Under the pieces are notes generated by a model. That model worked only from the letters and a program-made list of their open reading frames with translations. It did not search any database and was not told the DNA's origin. Shown in pieces: positions 15,524 to 26,110 of a stretch of DNA of 64,000 nt. Within the stretch, counting starts at the first letter, position 1. Every line of letters begins with the position of its first letter. A program made the position numbers and the translations under genes. The stretch comes from Halobacillus hunanensis (lineage in GTDB: Bacteria > Bacillota > Bacilli > Bacillales > Halobacillaceae), in contig NZ_FVZB01000007.1 of the NCBI RefSeq assembly GCF_900166655.1, positions 372,001-436,000 on the forward strand, given 5' to 3'.

Positions 15524-16111
15524 ATGCAGTTAAATAAGATGGTCGACTTTCATAAGGCTGTGGGAGATCCAACGCGATTAAGGATTGTGTCACTTTTGCT
15601 GAATGGGCCGCTCCATGGCCAGGCGATTGCTCAAAAACTTGGACTGAGACCGCCCACGATTACCCATCATATAAAAAAGTTAAGGGATACTGGGATGGTA
15701 TATTCACGACGAGATAGAAATACGATCTATTTCCATTTAGATCAAAAGAGATTGGAGTTTATGGCCACAGCGATACTACGAATGGGAGATGAGACCGTGA
15801 AGAAAGACGAATTACATGTCAACGAAGCTGAACAGCGTAAGATCCTCAATAGTTTTATTGCAGAAGATGGACGGCTGAAGCAGATGCCGAGTCAACTGAA
15901 GAAGAAACTTGTGATTTTATCCTACTTGGTTCAAGGATTTGAACGCGGAAAAGTTTATGAAGAACATGAAGTAAACGACTACATTAAACAGTTTTATGAC
16001 GATTATGCAACGATGAGACGTGAATGGATCATGCAGCAGTTTATGTATCGTGAAAATAATCGATATGAGCTCAACCCGGAAGAAATGTGGCCGATAGTCG
16101 TAAAAAGGTGA
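15524..16111 (+). CDS. ArsR-type repressor with DUF2087 domain
   Basis: A 195-residue regulator. Residues about 5-85 form an ArsR winged helix (GDPTRLRIVSLLLNGPLHGQ, THHIKKLRDTGMVYSRRDRN). The C-terminal part (LKQMPSQLKKKLVILSYLV, YEEHEVNDYIKQFYDDYATM) is DUF2087. Family members of this build usually sit next to a drug-exporting MFS gene, as here. It most likely represses itself and the transporter through the paired TTAGAT-N4-ATCTAA sites. Strong AAAGGAGGGG ribosome binding site. Confidence 0.88.
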   Translation: MQLNKMVDFHKAVGDPTRLRIVSLLLNGPLHGQAIAQKLGLRPPTITHHIKKLRDTGMVYSRRDRNTIYFHLDQKRLEFMATAILRMGDETVKKDELHVNEAEQRKILNSFIAEDGRLKQMPSQLKKKLVILSYLVQGFERGKVYEEHEVNDYIKQFYDDYATMRREWIMQQFMYRENNRYELNPEEMWPIVVKR

Positions 16112-16131
16112 TCATAGCATCACCTTTTTAT
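16103..16131 (+). terminator. Terminator between regulator and transporter
   Basis: AAAAGGTGAT / ATCACCTTTTT overlapping the regulator stop. It would separate the two transcripts. Confidence 0.8.
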
Positions 16132-16143
16132 TTGGATAACTAA

Positions 16144-16159
16144 TTAGATATTTATCTAA
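16144..16159. promoter_or_regulatory. Operator 2 of the ArsR/MFS locus
   Basis: TTAGAT-ATTT-ATCTAA, same arms and spacing as operator 1, 10 bases before the transporter start codon, so bound repressor would block a promoter or initiation there. Confidence 0.75.
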
Positions 16160-16169
16160 TTTAGAGGAG

Positions 16170-17348
16170 ATGATAATCATTTTTCTTCATCACCATTCTT
16201 ACAAGTATTTATTCTACTCAGGTATTGTGAACGGGGTGGGGGATCGGTTCAGCCAGGTGGCTGTATTAGCTTTATTACTGGAATTGACAGGGTCAGGTTT
16301 GGCAGTAGGCATTTTAATGGGGATGCGTGTTATTCCTTATTTGGTCTTGTCTCCTGTTGCAGGAAAGCTCGCTGATAGATGGGACCGCCGTAAAATGATG
16401 ATGGTGACTGATCTAGCCAGGGTTCCCTTTGCACTCTCGTTCCTTTTTGTTCAATCAAAAGAAGATATCTGGATTCTCTACTGCAGTATGTTTATCCTGG
16501 CATGCGGTGAAGCCATTTATCAGCCGGTTAGAAAAAGCAGTATTGGGGTGTTGGTGGAAGAGCAGCATTATACAAAGATAAATGGGTTCGAGCAAGTGGT
16601 CATCGGGATTGTGCTTATTCTTGGATCCGTTACAGGCGGGCTGGTCGCATTCTTTATCGGAAAAGAGGTTGCCTTTATCCTGAATGGATGTACGTTCTTG
16701 GCCGCCGCAATTCTAATTTATCCTCTTACTATTAAATGGCAGGAGTCGAGCCAAACACGTGCAGCAAGCGGGTCAAAGTCACGGGTCAGGTTAGATCCTA
16801 TTGTTCTATTTGTCGTTGTAATCCTGGGTATTAGTGCAGGATTGGATGGGTTATTCAATGTTCTAATTAGTTATTACGGATCAGAAACATTCGATATGGG
16901 TGAGTTAGGAATCGGGATGCTTTACGGATCACTAGGAATAGGGCTTGTACTCAGTTTCTTTATTTCTAATTGTGTAAAAGGAAAAATGCTTCTTATCGGA
17001 ATCATCACGATCGGATTGGGAGGAATTTTGCAAATGCTGGCCAGTCAAGCGTCTGTAATATGGGCGACTGGACTGGCTTTTGCAGGAATCTCGCTTTTTG
17101 GCGGGGTAGGGGCTGCATGCTTTGATAGCATCGTAATGGCCAGAACCGCAAAATCCGAGCAGGGAAAAGTATTCGGATTGATAGAATCCTTAACAAATGT
17201 CGTGATTGGTCTGACGATGTTTGGAACAGGATGGCTTCTCGATCTGTTTGCTGCCAGGAACGTGGGCTATATGGGAGGAATCTCAGCTGTTGGGTCTATG
17301 GTCCTGTTTTTCATTCTCTATCGTCTATATTTTCATAAAATTATATAA
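16170..17348 (+). CDS. MFS exporter
   Basis: A 392-residue major facilitator protein with twelve predicted helices. The signature between helices 2 and 3 is AGKLADRWDRRKMMM, and the start region SYKYLFYSGIVNGVGDRFSQ is usual for the EntS/TetV-like exporters paired with ArsR-DUF2087 regulators. It probably extrudes drugs or siderophores. The start is odd: ATG at 16170 is only one base from AGGAG, while the following codons ATA, ATC and ATT would have normal spacing, so a non-canonical start is possible. Confidence 0.85.
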   Translation: MIIIFLHHHSYKYLFYSGIVNGVGDRFSQVAVLALLLELTGSGLAVGILMGMRVIPYLVLSPVAGKLADRWDRRKMMMVTDLARVPFALSFLFVQSKEDIWILYCSMFILACGEAIYQPVRKSSIGVLVEEQHYTKINGFEQVVIGIVLILGSVTGGLVAFFIGKEVAFILNGCTFLAAAILIYPLTIKWQESSQTRAASGSKSRVRLDPIVLFVVVILGISAGLDGLFNVLISYYGSETFDMGELGIGMLYGSLGIGLVLSFFISNCVKGKMLLIGIITIGLGGILQMLASQASVIWATGLAFAGISLFGGVGAACFDSIVMARTAKSEQGKVFGLIESLTNVVIGLTMFGTGWLLDLFAARNVGYMGGISAVGSMVLFFILYRLYFHKII

Positions 17349-17364
17349 ATTCCTCGAAAAATGG

Positions 17365-17391
17365 TAAAAAAATATGAAAAAAGGTCGATAA
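17365..17391 (+). promoter_or_regulatory. Sigma-D-type promoter of the chemoreceptor
   Basis: TAAA, 15 bases, GTCGATAA. The Bacillus sigma-D consensus is TAAA-N15-GCCGATAT. Correct position for the following chemoreceptor gene. Confidence 0.75.
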
Positions 17392-17416
17392 ATATTATAG
17401 AAGAGGGGGAGTGAAC

Positions 17417-19495
17417 ATGAAGCTATTTAAAAAAGTTTATGGATTTTTCACGAAGAGAATTCAGCGTCAGATTCTTTTTCCGTTTTTATTTTTAATTTTA
17501 TTAACAGGATTTGTAGTAGCCGGAACAAGTTATTGGTTTAGTTTGAACAACACGAAGGAAACGATGACGAAGAATGTCGAGCAGCAAATGACCATGATGA
17601 GTGATTCATTTGATACCTTGTTTGACAGTATCAGTCATAACGTAAATCGCTATGCTGAAAATAGTCAGCTCGCTAACCCGCAGGAAATGAGCGACAACAT
17701 TCTTGCGAGTTTTACCAGTACCAAAGAAGCCAACCCTTACATCTTGAACATTTATATGGGGGACAAGGATACGAAGGATATGTTTATTTTTCCAGCTACC
17801 GAACTGGGGGAAGATTATGATCCAACCACTCGCCCATGGTTTACGAAATCGGTAGAACAGACGGGGGAAGTCATTTGGACAGAGCCCTATACTGATGCCG
17901 CGTCAGGCGATACCATCGTAAGTGCTGCCCGGGCGATCGAACAAAATGGTGAGGTTACCGGGGTGTTTTCGATCGATTTTACTGTGAATACGTTGTTTAG
18001 CATGATTGAAAAAGTAGAGGTCGGTCAGACTGGTGACGCAATGTTAGTCAGTGATACAGGCATTTACCTCGCTCATCCAAATGAAGAAATGGTCGGTAAA
18101 TCTGCTGAAAAGGCGCCATTTTATGAGAAATTAATGTCAAGTGAAGCAGGATCTTATGAATATAGCGAGGGTGGAGAACAGAAAATTATTGCCTTCGCGA
18201 CCAATCCTAAAACTGGCTGGAAAATGGCTGGGACAGTAAATGTATCAGATTTTGTGGCTCAGGCCAACACGATCATTTTACCGATTGCGATTGTGCTTGC
18301 GGTTGTGATATTGATTTCCTTAGCCATCGCGGTATTACTGACGCGTTATCTCACTAGACCGATTAAGCACTTGCAAAAATTAATGAATAAGGCTGGGCAA
18401 GGGGATTTTGCCATTGCTGTGAAGATTGATCGAAATGACGAAATTGGTGAGCTGTCAGAGGATTTTGACCGAATGATGGGATCCATTCGTGAACTGATTG
18501 CAAGCGTGAAGTCGTCTTCTAATCTCGTTAGCAGCTCTGCTGAGAATGTAGTCGCCAATGCCGAACAGAATGCGGCAGCTTCAAACGAAATTTCCCGGGC
18601 AATACAAGATATTGCGAGCGGGGCTCAATCGCAGGCAGAATACATGGAAAGCAGTGTGAATTCATCGCAAACGCTTGCTTCAACGATTAACGATGTAGTC
18701 ACTCAAAGTGAACGAATTAAGACACAGTCTGATGAGTTGCTCAATCGTTCTGAAGAAGCGAAGTCGATTGTGGAGAAGCTGCGCAATCACTCCAATCAAA
18801 CGACGAATATGACAACTGAAATGAAAGAATCGATTCATGAATTGCAGGATAGTTCGGAAAATATTAATCAGGTCGTAAGTACGATCTCAGGGATTGCCGG
18901 ACAAACGAATTTGCTGGCACTCAATGCAGCTATTGAAGCGGCCAGAGCCGGAGAAGCTGGAAAAGGGTTTGCCGTCGTAGCCGAAGAAGTGAGAAAGCTT
19001 GCTGAACAGTCTGAATCGGCTCTGACCGACGTCGCAAAAATGATCCACCATATGCAAACTCGAACGGCAGCCATCGTTGAGTTGATCGAACAAACAGGCG
19101 AGGTCGTTGTAGAACAAGAGCAGTCGGTTAATGCCACCGAGCAATCCTTTGAAGGAGTATTTGCGAATATTTCGGACAACGTTCAGGCGATCAATCAGAT
19201 TATTTTCTCCATGAAGCAAATGGATACAGAGAAAAATCAACTGGTTGCCACCATTGATGAGATTAGTTCTGTAACAGAAGAAACAGCTGCAGGGGCAGAG
19301 CAAGTGTCGGCCTCTATCCAGGAAAGCAATTCAGCGATGGAACAGCTCAATCATTTGGCCGAGGAACTTGAAAATGTCGCCTCATCGATGAATGATTCTT
19401 TAAAAAATTTCAAGCTGGAAGAAGACGACCAAGACGCTGCAGGAGAAGTTGTGCAGTTAGAGAAAGAGAACGAGTGGAATCAAAAAGCCGGATAA
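17417..19495 (+). CDS. Methyl-accepting chemotaxis protein with dCache sensor
   Basis: A 692-residue chemoreceptor. TM1 is near residues 20-42, then an extracellular double-Cache domain ([20 protein letters not shown] and [20 protein letters not shown]), TM2 near 283-306, HAMP 308-360, and a long cytoplasmic signalling coiled coil with the invariant tip [20 protein letters not shown] near 495. dCache receptors commonly bind amino acids or organic acids; the ligand here is unknown. ATG at 17417 is 7 bases from AGAGGGGG; GTG at 17411 is too close. A sigma-D promoter precedes it, matching motility-coupled expression. Confidence 0.95.
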   Translation: MKLFKKVYGFFTKRIQRQILFPFLFLILLTGFVVAGTSYWFSLNNTKETMTKNVEQQMTMMSDSFDTLFDSISHNVNRYAENSQLANPQEMSDNILASFTSTKEANPYILNIYMGDKDTKDMFIFPATELGEDYDPTTRPWFTKSVEQTGEVIWTEPYTDAASGDTIVSAARAIEQNGEVTGVFSIDFTVNTLFSMIEKVEVGQTGDAMLVSDTGIYLAHPNEEMVGKSAEKAPFYEKLMSSEAGSYEYSEGGEQKIIAFATNPKTGWKMAGTVNVSDFVAQANTIILPIAIVLAVVILISLAIAVLLTRYLTRPIKHLQKLMNKAGQGDFAIAVKIDRNDEIGELSEDFDRMMGSIRELIASVKSSSNLVSSSAENVVANAEQNAAASNEISRAIQDIASGAQSQAEYMESSVNSSQTLASTINDVVTQSERIKTQSDELLNRSEEAKSIVEKLRNHSNQTTNMTTEMKESIHELQDSSENINQVVSTISGIAGQTNLLALNAAIEAARAGEAGKGFAVVAEEVRKLAEQSESALTDVAKMIHHMQTRTAAIVELIEQTGEVVVEQEQSVNATEQSFEGVFANISDNVQAINQIIFSMKQMDTEKNQLVATIDEISSVTEETAAGAEQVSASIQESNSAMEQLNHLAEELENVASSMNDSLKNFKLEEDDQDAAGEVVQLEKENEWNQKAG

Positions 19496-19498
19496 TTA

Positions 19499-19530
19499 TT
19501 GTGACCCGAACACGGGTCACAATTTTTTTG
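19499..19530 (+). terminator. Terminator after the chemoreceptor
   Basis: TTGTGACCC / GGGTCACAA with a TTTTTTT tail. Confidence 0.92.
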
Positions 19531-19838
19531 TGAGGCTGGGACATAACTAATCTTTTTGATGAAAAGACGAACGAGCGTGTTATAAGCACCAATCATAGTT
19601 TCTACTTAGTTTGGATTTTCATTTGATAAAAACAATTTTGCCCCTGTTATTGTTTCTTTCTAAGAGGTTTGAGAATACGTGAAAAGGGAATATTTTAGTA
19701 AATTGGTTGAAACGAGGGTGGAGCTTATGATCTAGCGATTCGGGCGCTCAGTTGTTACAGCAGGAATAAGCTAAGCCCTATCTATAATCAGGGCAGTGCT
19801 TTATGATGGATATAAGAATGGATTACATTACATAAAGA
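19531..19838. other. Gap before formate dehydrogenase
   Basis: No gene seen. It opens with TGAGGCTGGGACATAACTAA, a phrase I associate with short dispersed repeats in Bacillales intergenic DNA. A weak palindromic stretch AAGCCCTATC..CAGGGC lies near 19770. The formate dehydrogenase promoter must be here, but I cannot place it. Confidence 0.35.
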
Positions 19839-19852
19839 AGGAGGAACTTATA

Positions 19853-22804
19853 TTGTTAGAACGAGAGCATACAGTTGTAACGATTAATGAGAAGGAATAT
19901 TTAGCAGACCCTGGCCAGAACCTTGTGGAACTGCTCAATACAACGGATGAGAACGTCCCTCAGATTTGTTATAACGAGTCACTAGGTCCGATTGAAACAT
20001 GTGATACATGTATCGTCCAAGTAAATGGAGAGATGGTGCGGGCTTGTGGAACGAAAGTCGAAGCGGGAATGAAGGTTCAAACGAAACTGCCTCATGTACA
20101 TAAAGCACAGAAAGAGTCGTTGGACCGTATTTTAGAAAATCATGAGCTTTACTGCACGGTATGTGATTACAATAACGGTTCCTGTGAAATTCATAACACG
20201 ATGGCAGAGTTTGGTCTTGAGCACCAGTCCCGGCCATTTGAACCTAAGCCGTACAACCGTGATGAATCCGGCTCCTTTTATCGGTATGACCCGGACCAGT
20301 GTATTCTTTGCGGGCGATGTGTGGAAGTTTGCCAGGATATCGAAGTGAATGAGACACTAACGATTGATTGGGAGCGCCAGGAGCCGCGGGTGATCTGGGA
20401 TAATGATGTGCCGATTGACCAATCATCCTGTGTTAATTGCGGTCAGTGTGCAACGGTCTGTCCTTGTAATGCCATTATGGAAAAAGGAATGGAAGGGGAT
20501 GCTGGATTTCTTACAGACCAGCAGCCTGGAATTTTAAGATCGATGATTGAATTAACGAAGAAAGCTGAAACAGGCTATGGGCCGCTTTTTGCGGTGTCAG
20601 ACACGGAAGCGGAAATGCGTGAAGAGCGAATTAAGAAAACCAAAACAGTATGTACGTACTGTGGTGTCGGTTGTTCGTTTGATGTGTGGACGAAAGATCG
20701 AAAAGTCCTTAAGGTTGAACCGAGTGCTCAATCTCCAGCTAACGGGATTTCCACATGTGTGAAGGGGAAGTTTGGCTGGGATTACGTCAATAGTGAAGAA
20801 CGCTTAACGAAACCGTTGATTCGCAGAGGCGACTCGTTTGAAGAGGTAGAGTGGAATGAGGCGATTGCTTATGTCGCTGAACGTATGAAAGAAATTAAAG
20901 CTGAAAAAGGGGCAGACGATTTAGGATTTATTTCTTCCTCTAAAGCTACGAATGAAGAGTCTTACCTTATGCAGAAATTGTCCAGGCAAGTCATCGGGAC
21001 GAATAATGTGGACAATTGTTCCCGTTATTGTCAGTCCCCGGCCACTAAAGGATTGTTCAGAACGGTAGGGCACGGTGGCGATTCGGGTTCGATCGACGAT
21101 ATCGCTAAAGCAGATCTTGTGATTACGATCGGTTCAAATACAGCTGAATCTCATCCTGTACTCGCTTCCAGGATCAAACGGTCTCATAAGCTGTTTGGCC
21201 AGAAGCTTTATGTTTTCGATCTGAGAAAACATGAGATGGCTACAAGGGCTGACCGCTTTTATCAGCCCAATTCCGGAACAGATTTAGTGTGGCTGTCAGC
21301 CGTCACGAAATATATTTTAGATCAAGGCTTGGAGGATAAAACCTTTTTAAACGAATGGGTTAATGGGTTTGATGAATACAGAGAAAGCCTTGAGCCATTT
21401 ACAATGGACTATGCTTCAGAATTAACGGGCATTCCGAAAGAGGAGCTTATCGAAGTAGCCGAAGAGATTGCTTCGTTTGAACGTGTGGCCATTTGTTGGG
21501 CGATGGGCGTGACACAGCATACACTCGGAAGTGATACGAGTACTGCGATTTCAAACTTGCTGCTAGTTACCGGCAACTATATGAAGCCGGGCTGTGGAGC
21601 ATATCCACTGAGAGGACATAACAATGTTCAAGGCTGCAGTGACTTTGGCAGTATGCCGAACTTCTTCCCGGGTTATGAGAAAACAGAAGATGATGACGTG
21701 CGCAAGCGTTATGAACAAGCGTGGGGTGTCGACCTTCCAAAAGAACCGGGGAAAGATAACCACCAAATGATTGAAGCGATCCATGACGACAATCTTAGCG
21801 CCATGTATGTAATGGGGGAAGATACAGGGATCGTTGATGCCAACATTAATTATGTAACTGCCGCCTTTGAAAAATTAGATCTCTTTATTGTTCAGGATCT
21901 CTTTTTAACAAAAACGGCTGAGTACGCAGATGTCGTATTACCTGCATCACCGAGCCTCGAGAAAGAGGGCACGTTTACGAATACAGAACGTCGTATCCAG
22001 CGTTTATACAAATCTCTGGATCCGCTGCCTGGATCCAAACCAGATTGGGAGATTCTTCAGCTGATTGCAAAAGAACTTGGGCATGACTGGGGCTATGAGC
22101 ATCCTGGAGAAATAATGGAGGAAGCGGCCAGCCTGACTCCATTGTTTGCCGGTGTCTCCTATGAACGATTAGAAGGGTATAATTCCCTGCAATGGCCAGT
22201 CGCTGAAGATGGATCAGACGAGCCAGTTCTATTTCTCGATGGGTTTCCTTTTGACGACAAAAAAGCCAAATTGTTCCCATTGGACTTTGAACTGGAATAT
22301 AAAACAACCGACCACTATGATTTACACGTCAACAATGGCCGTATTCTCGAGCATTTCCATGAGGGCAATATGACGTACAAGTCTGAGGGCATCACCCGCA
22401 AAACACCAAATGCGTGGATCGAGGTGTCAGCAGAATTAGCGAAAGAACGAGGTTTGAGCGAAGGAGCGACCGTGAAATTATTCTCCGATGCCGGGGAAGC
22501 GGATGGCGTCGTGACGATCACAGATCGAGTAAGAGGAAAAGAACTGTACATTCCGTTAAATGATAATGGAAAGTTAGCTGTTAATTTCTTAACAGACAAC
22601 AGTGTAGATAAGGATAGTAATACGCCTGCCTATAAGGAAATAGCGGTCCGCATGGAAGTAGTGAAGAAAATAGGGAAATCACCAATCCCGTCAAATAATC
22701 ATCGAAGAGGAAACCCAGTGCCGCAAATCAGTGTGCAAGTTCAGAAGAAATGGGAACGGGATGATTATGAATTCCCAGGAAATCAGGTGAATAAGAATGG
22801 CTAA
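19853..22804 (+). CDS. Formate dehydrogenase catalytic subunit (YrhE/FdhF type)
   Basis: A 983-residue molybdopterin enzyme oxidising formate to CO2. In order: an N-terminal [2Fe-2S] ferredoxin domain (CDTC near 50), a His-Cys [4Fe-4S] segment ([12 protein letters not shown] near 100), two [4Fe-4S] ferredoxin motifs ([11 protein letters not shown] near 150, [11 protein letters not shown] near 193), the Mo-bisMGD domain with its own cluster (CTYCGVGC near 267), and the active-site stretch [10 protein letters not shown] near 390, where Cys replaces selenocysteine. The C-terminal part binds the cofactor. TTG at 19853 follows AAGGAGG. It overlaps the next gene by 8 bases. Confidence 0.93.
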   Translation: MLEREHTVVTINEKEYLADPGQNLVELLNTTDENVPQICYNESLGPIETCDTCIVQVNGEMVRACGTKVEAGMKVQTKLPHVHKAQKESLDRILENHELYCTVCDYNNGSCEIHNTMAEFGLEHQSRPFEPKPYNRDESGSFYRYDPDQCILCGRCVEVCQDIEVNETLTIDWERQEPRVIWDNDVPIDQSSCVNCGQCATVCPCNAIMEKGMEGDAGFLTDQQPGILRSMIELTKKAETGYGPLFAVSDTEAEMREERIKKTKTVCTYCGVGCSFDVWTKDRKVLKVEPSAQSPANGISTCVKGKFGWDYVNSEERLTKPLIRRGDSFEEVEWNEAIAYVAERMKEIKAEKGADDLGFISSSKATNEESYLMQKLSRQVIGTNNVDNCSRYCQSPATKGLFRTVGHGGDSGSIDDIAKADLVITIGSNTAESHPVLASRIKRSHKLFGQKLYVFDLRKHEMATRADRFYQPNSGTDLVWLSAVTKYILDQGLEDKTFLNEWVNGFDEYRESLEPFTMDYASELTGIPKEELIEVAEEIASFERVAICWAMGVTQHTLGSDTSTAISNLLLVTGNYMKPGCGAYPLRGHNNVQGCSDFGSMPNFFPGYEKTEDDDVRKRYEQAWGVDLPKEPGKDNHQMIEAIHDDNLSAMYVMGEDTGIVDANINYVTAAFEKLDLFIVQDLFLTKTAEYADVVLPASPSLEKEGTFTNTERRIQRLYKSLDPLPGSKPDWEILQLIAKELGHDWGYEHPGEIMEEAASLTPLFAGVSYERLEGYNSLQWPVAEDGSDEPVLFLDGFPFDDKKAKLFPLDFELEYKTTDHYDLHVNNGRILEHFHEGNMTYKSEGITRKTPNAWIEVSAELAKERGLSEGATVKLFSDAGEADGVVTITDRVRGKELYIPLNDNGKLAVNFLTDNSVDKDSNTPAYKEIAVRMEVVKKIGKSPIPSNNHRRGNPVPQISVQVQKKWERDDYEFPGNQVNKNG

Positions 22805-23264
22805 GGCAATTAGACGTGTTAAACCGATGGAAGTACCGCGTGAAGAACAAATTGAGAAAGATGTGTCTGAAGTAAAAGAAGCTGTTGCTGATAATAAGGA
22901 TGCTATATTAAAAGGGATTAAACTGCTTAAGGCGTTGGAAGAAGGCGGAACACTCGATTCCGCCTACGCCTTTACGAAGAAGAAGAAAGAGGCATTAGGT
23001 TATGTAGCTAATGAGTTAAATCGTGAGCAGTATACACCTTTAATTGAAAACCTTCCGGAGTTGATCTTCCTGATTGGCGAACTTGATGTGAAATCGCTTC
23101 GTGAAGTAACCGAGAGAATGAACCAGGGAATTGAACAGATGAATACGGGGGATCCAGCTGCCAAAACCTCTGTTTTTGATCTGGCTAAAGCCCTGAAAGA
23201 CCCTGAAATAAACAGAAGTATCACGATGATGATGCAGTTTTTAAAAGGGATGGGCCGTCAGTAA
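22797..23264 (+). CDS. DUF1641 formate-dehydrogenase partner (YrhD-like)
   Basis: A 155-residue protein with the DUF1641 motif [20 protein letters not shown] and a C-terminal [15 protein letters not shown]. Such proteins accompany YrhE-type formate dehydrogenases in Bacillales and are thought to be accessory or electron-transfer-linked subunits. Translation is coupled: its ATG overlaps the end of the dehydrogenase gene. A bidirectional terminator follows. Confidence 0.88.
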   Translation: MAKAIRRVKPMEVPREEQIEKDVSEVKEAVADNKDAILKGIKLLKALEEGGTLDSAYAFTKKKKEALGYVANELNREQYTPLIENLPELIFLIGELDVKSLREVTERMNQGIEQMNTGDPAAKTSVFDLAKALKDPEINRSITMMMQFLKGMGRQ

Positions 23265-23269
23265 TCATA

Positions 23270-23306
23270 AAAAAAGGCTTCTCGATTTTAATTCGAGAAG
23301 CCTTTT
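23270..23306. terminator. Bidirectional terminator
   Basis: AAAAAGGCTTCTCGA / TCGAGAAGCCTTTTT, symmetrical with A- and T-runs; serves both the formate operon and the leftward DUF456 gene. Confidence 0.92.
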
Positions 23307-23313
23307 TCATGCG

Positions 23314-23796
23314 CTACAGTCCTGTTTCAAGAAAGAACCAAACAATCATAATCAACTGGATGACGACTTTTGCCACAGACCCACTGAGAAAACCGAATAA
23401 AGAGCCTAAAGAAGCTTTAAACGCTTCCTCTGTTGAACGTTTTTGAACGAGTTCAACGATGAGAACGAGAATGAAAGGAAGGATGATTAACCCAAACGGC
23501 GGAATAATAAACGAGCCGACGATCACACCAATGGCCGCGGAACGCTCTCCCCATTTACTGCCGCCGTATCGCTTCACGAAGTAGCTGTTCGCAATGATAT
23601 CAGCGACAATTAAAATCACCGTTAAAATGACCATGCCGATCCAGAATAAGATCGATAATTCCTCTCCATTTATAAAGAAAAAGTAGGCGAGGAACCCGAG
23701 CCAAAGTACAAGCGGGCCTGGGATAATCGGGAAAATGATACTAGCAAAACTGGCTAGAAACAGGGCAATAATAATAATCCAAATCAGTATATCCAT
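23314..23796 (-). CDS. DUF456 family membrane protein (YqgC-like)
   Basis: A 160-residue protein with four or five membrane helices. The pattern FASIIFPIIPGPLVLWLGFL then ADIIANSYFVKRYGGSKWGE and PPFGLIILPFILVLIVELV is characteristic of DUF456. Function unknown. Monocistronic and convergent with the formate operon; AGGAGGACATCG serves as binding site. Confidence 0.88.
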   Translation of the reverse strand: MDILIWIIIIALFLASFASIIFPIIPGPLVLWLGFLAYFFFINGEELSILFWIGMVILTVILIVADIIANSYFVKRYGGSKWGERSAAIGVIVGSFIIPPFGLIILPFILVLIVELVQKRSTEEAFKASLGSLFGFLSGSVAKVVIQLIMIVWFFLETGL

Positions 23797-23907
23797 GTAA
23801 TCGATGTCCTCCTACAGATCATGTACTGTATGTACTATACGTTGTACATCATTCATTAGTTTCAGTCATTTTTATCGATGACCTCATTCATTCTATCACA
23901 GGCATAA

Positions 23908-23947
23908 GAAAAACCGGACTCATTTAATACGACGTCCGGTTTTCTTT
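23908..23947 (-). terminator. Terminator of the aldo-keto reductase gene
   Basis: AAAACCGGAC / GTCCGGTTTT with a run of T's in the leftward direction. Confidence 0.85.
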
Positions 23948-23958
23948 AGCTATTAACC

Positions 23959-24966
23959 TCATTTAATTCCTAAATCCTGTCGATCAGGTGGTGCCATAAA
24001 CTCAGGTCCGACCGGTTCCTTAATGTGTTTTAAGAGAATTTCATCGATATCATGCATGCTTTCTTCATCGATTGTAAAGCTGCTGACCTCTTCAACAGGG
24101 TCCAATTGTTCCGGACGGCGTCCGCCCATAAGCGCAATGCCTGAGCCGGGCTGTTGAAGCACCCATTTCAGCGCCAGGTGGAGGACACGTTTGCCAAACC
24201 GATTCTGCGCCAGCTTATCCAGCTCTTCTACAGCATTCAAGTATTGATTGAATCGTGGCTGTTGAAATTTTGGATCATTGTTCCTCAAGTCATCTCCTTT
24301 GAATTCACGATCAGAGGTCATTTTTCCTGACAGTAATCCGCGGCATAAGGAGCCGTAAGTGACAGTCGTGATATTGTGTTCTTTTGTATACGGCAGCACT
24401 TCATCTTCAATACCGCGTTCAAACAAGTTGTACGGAGGCTGTAGAGTGTGAATGGGAGCGGCCTCTCTAAATATGTCCATTTGTTCGGGAGAGAAGTTAC
24501 TTACGCCAATGGCCCTGATTTTTCCCTGTTTGTACAAGTAATGGAGAGCTTCTGCGGTTTCATGAAGCGGGGTCATTGGGTCGGGCCAGTGAAGCTGATA
24601 AAGATCAATGTAATCCGTTTGCAGACGTTCCAGCGAATCTTCAACTTCTTGATGGATGCGCTCCTTGCTTCCATTTCGAAAGACCGTTTCGTCCTTCTGC
24701 CATTCCATACCTACTTTAGTAGCCAGCAGGATATCATCCCGGCTGCCTTTCTCTTTGAGCGCTTTGCCGATAATCTCTTCGGAACGGCCGAAACCGTAAG
24801 CTGGAGCTGTATCAATCATGTTAATTCCTTTATCTAATGCGGAATGGATTGTTTTGATCGATTGTTGTTCGTCCGTTCCACCCCACATCCAGCCGCCTAT
24901 GGCCCACGTACCCAGACCAATTCGGCTGGCTTCTAAATTCGTATTACTTATATTCTGTGTTTCCAT
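23959..24966 (-). CDS. Aldo/keto reductase
   Basis: A 335-residue (beta/alpha)8 oxidoreductase of the IolS/YajO-like AKR group using NADPH. Catalytic features are DTAPAYGFGRSEEIIG (Asp and Tyr), LATKVGMEW (Lys) and LYQLHWPDP (His), then IGVSNFSPEQM and a C-terminal LMGGRRPEQL cofactor loop. Substrate unknown; the family reduces varied aldehydes. Strong GGAGGTGGAAAG ribosome binding site. It stands alone between two terminators. Confidence 0.93.
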   Translation of the reverse strand: METQNISNTNLEASRIGLGTWAIGGWMWGGTDEQQSIKTIHSALDKGINMIDTAPAYGFGRSEEIIGKALKEKGSRDDILLATKVGMEWQKDETVFRNGSKERIHQEVEDSLERLQTDYIDLYQLHWPDPMTPLHETAEALHYLYKQGKIRAIGVSNFSPEQMDIFREAAPIHTLQPPYNLFERGIEDEVLPYTKEHNITTVTYGSLCRGLLSGKMTSDREFKGDDLRNNDPKFQQPRFNQYLNAVEELDKLAQNRFGKRVLHLALKWVLQQPGSGIALMGGRRPEQLDPVEEVSSFTIDEESMHDIDEILLKHIKEPVGPEFMAPPDRQDLGIK

Positions 24967-25158
24967 CTTTCCACCTCCAAGCGGCTTAAGAAAATCTTCT
25001 CAGTGAATATACCCGGTTTTGACGGTGGTTAATCAGGATGGTTATTGTTCACCAATACCAGCTATTGCTACTCCCTATCGACTTAGCGATGTGTTATGAT
25101 TGATTACAAATTATTGATCAAACCGTGATTAAAGGCAATCATACGAGGTGGTAACCTA

Positions 25159-26046
25159 ATGAGAAGAAAAGATTCTGATAAAGAACGGCACATCTTAATA
25201 ACAGCGATGAAACTTTTCTCATCTAAAAATTATAATCGGACCTCCATGCAGGAGATCGCAGATAGCTGCGGCATTTCAAAGGGGAGTCTGTATGTTTATT
25301 TTAAGTCAAAAGAGGATTTGCTTTTAAATATTCTTCATTATTATTTTCAATATATTGAAGACCAAATCATGCTGGTTGAGCAAGATGAATCCTTGTCACC
25401 AAAAGAGAAATTCACGAAAGAAATTGAAATCAAATTAGGTCATTATATTGAAAATCAAGAGTTCTACAGACTGCAGGGGCAGGAAATTTCGGGGCTGTCT
25501 GATAAAAACATTTATCGGTATTTGCGTCAGCAAAACATTGCTCAAGTAAAATGGTTTGAGCAATATTTAATTAACATTTACGGGAACCAAATCAAACCTT
25601 ACGCCGCTGATGGAGCCTTCTTTTTTATAGGAATGATTAGACAGTATATGGAACTGATTGTCTTGAATCAGTTTCCGTTACATATAAAAAAGGTCGTTCG
25701 ATTTTTAATGATTCAAATTGACTTGATCATTAAGGGGCTGCTGGATCATGATGTTGAACCGTTAATGAACGAAAATTTATGGTCTCTATACCTTGAGGAG
25801 GCTAGCGAAGATAAAATCCACCCCCTTGAATTGATTAAACAATTGAAGAATCAATTAAAAGAGGAATCGATTACTCAAACTCTAAAAGAGGAGGCAGTTC
25901 AGTCCTTGACCATCCTGGAACAAGAGCTTATGAATATGCAGCCGAGATCAGCTATTCTTAAGGGAATGCTTCATAACCTTGAATCGATTGATTCCCTTAA
26001 AGACACAAGGATGAAGCTAGCCGATAGTTTAGGAATGAATGAGTAA
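25159..26046 (+). CDS. TetR/AcrR regulator with long C-terminal domain
   Basis: A 295-residue repressor. The helix-turn-helix lies at residues about 10-60 (SMQEIADSCGISKGSLYVYF). The ligand domain is longer than usual: after a typical 190-residue TetR body there is an extra acidic helical region ending LADSLGMNE. It converges on the P450-ferredoxin genes, whose promoter holds two palindromic sites, so it may control them, but this is only inferred. GAGGTGGTAACCTA is the binding site for ribosomes. Confidence 0.88.
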   Translation: MRRKDSDKERHILITAMKLFSSKNYNRTSMQEIADSCGISKGSLYVYFKSKEDLLLNILHYYFQYIEDQIMLVEQDESLSPKEKFTKEIEIKLGHYIENQEFYRLQGQEISGLSDKNIYRYLRQQNIAQVKWFEQYLINIYGNQIKPYAADGAFFFIGMIRQYMELIVLNQFPLHIKKVVRFLMIQIDLIIKGLLDHDVEPLMNENLWSLYLEEASEDKIHPLELIKQLKNQLKEESITQTLKEEAVQSLTILEQELMNMQPRSAILKGMLHNLESIDSLKDTRMKLADSLGMNE

Positions 26047-26063
26047 CAAGTAAAGAGTTTATG

Positions 26064-26106
26064 AAAGGGCCAAGATGAACTTGAGAATTCACCTTGGCCC
26101 TTTCTA
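26064..26106. terminator. Bidirectional terminator between TetR and P450
   Basis: AAAGGGCCAAG / CTTGGCCCTTT; T-rich in the rightward direction and A-rich on the left. Confidence 0.88.
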
Positions 26107-26110
26107 ATGT

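Noticed and set aside
21013-21060. Selenocysteine in the formate dehydrogenase active site
   Set aside because: The codon is TGT, so the enzyme is the Cys type.
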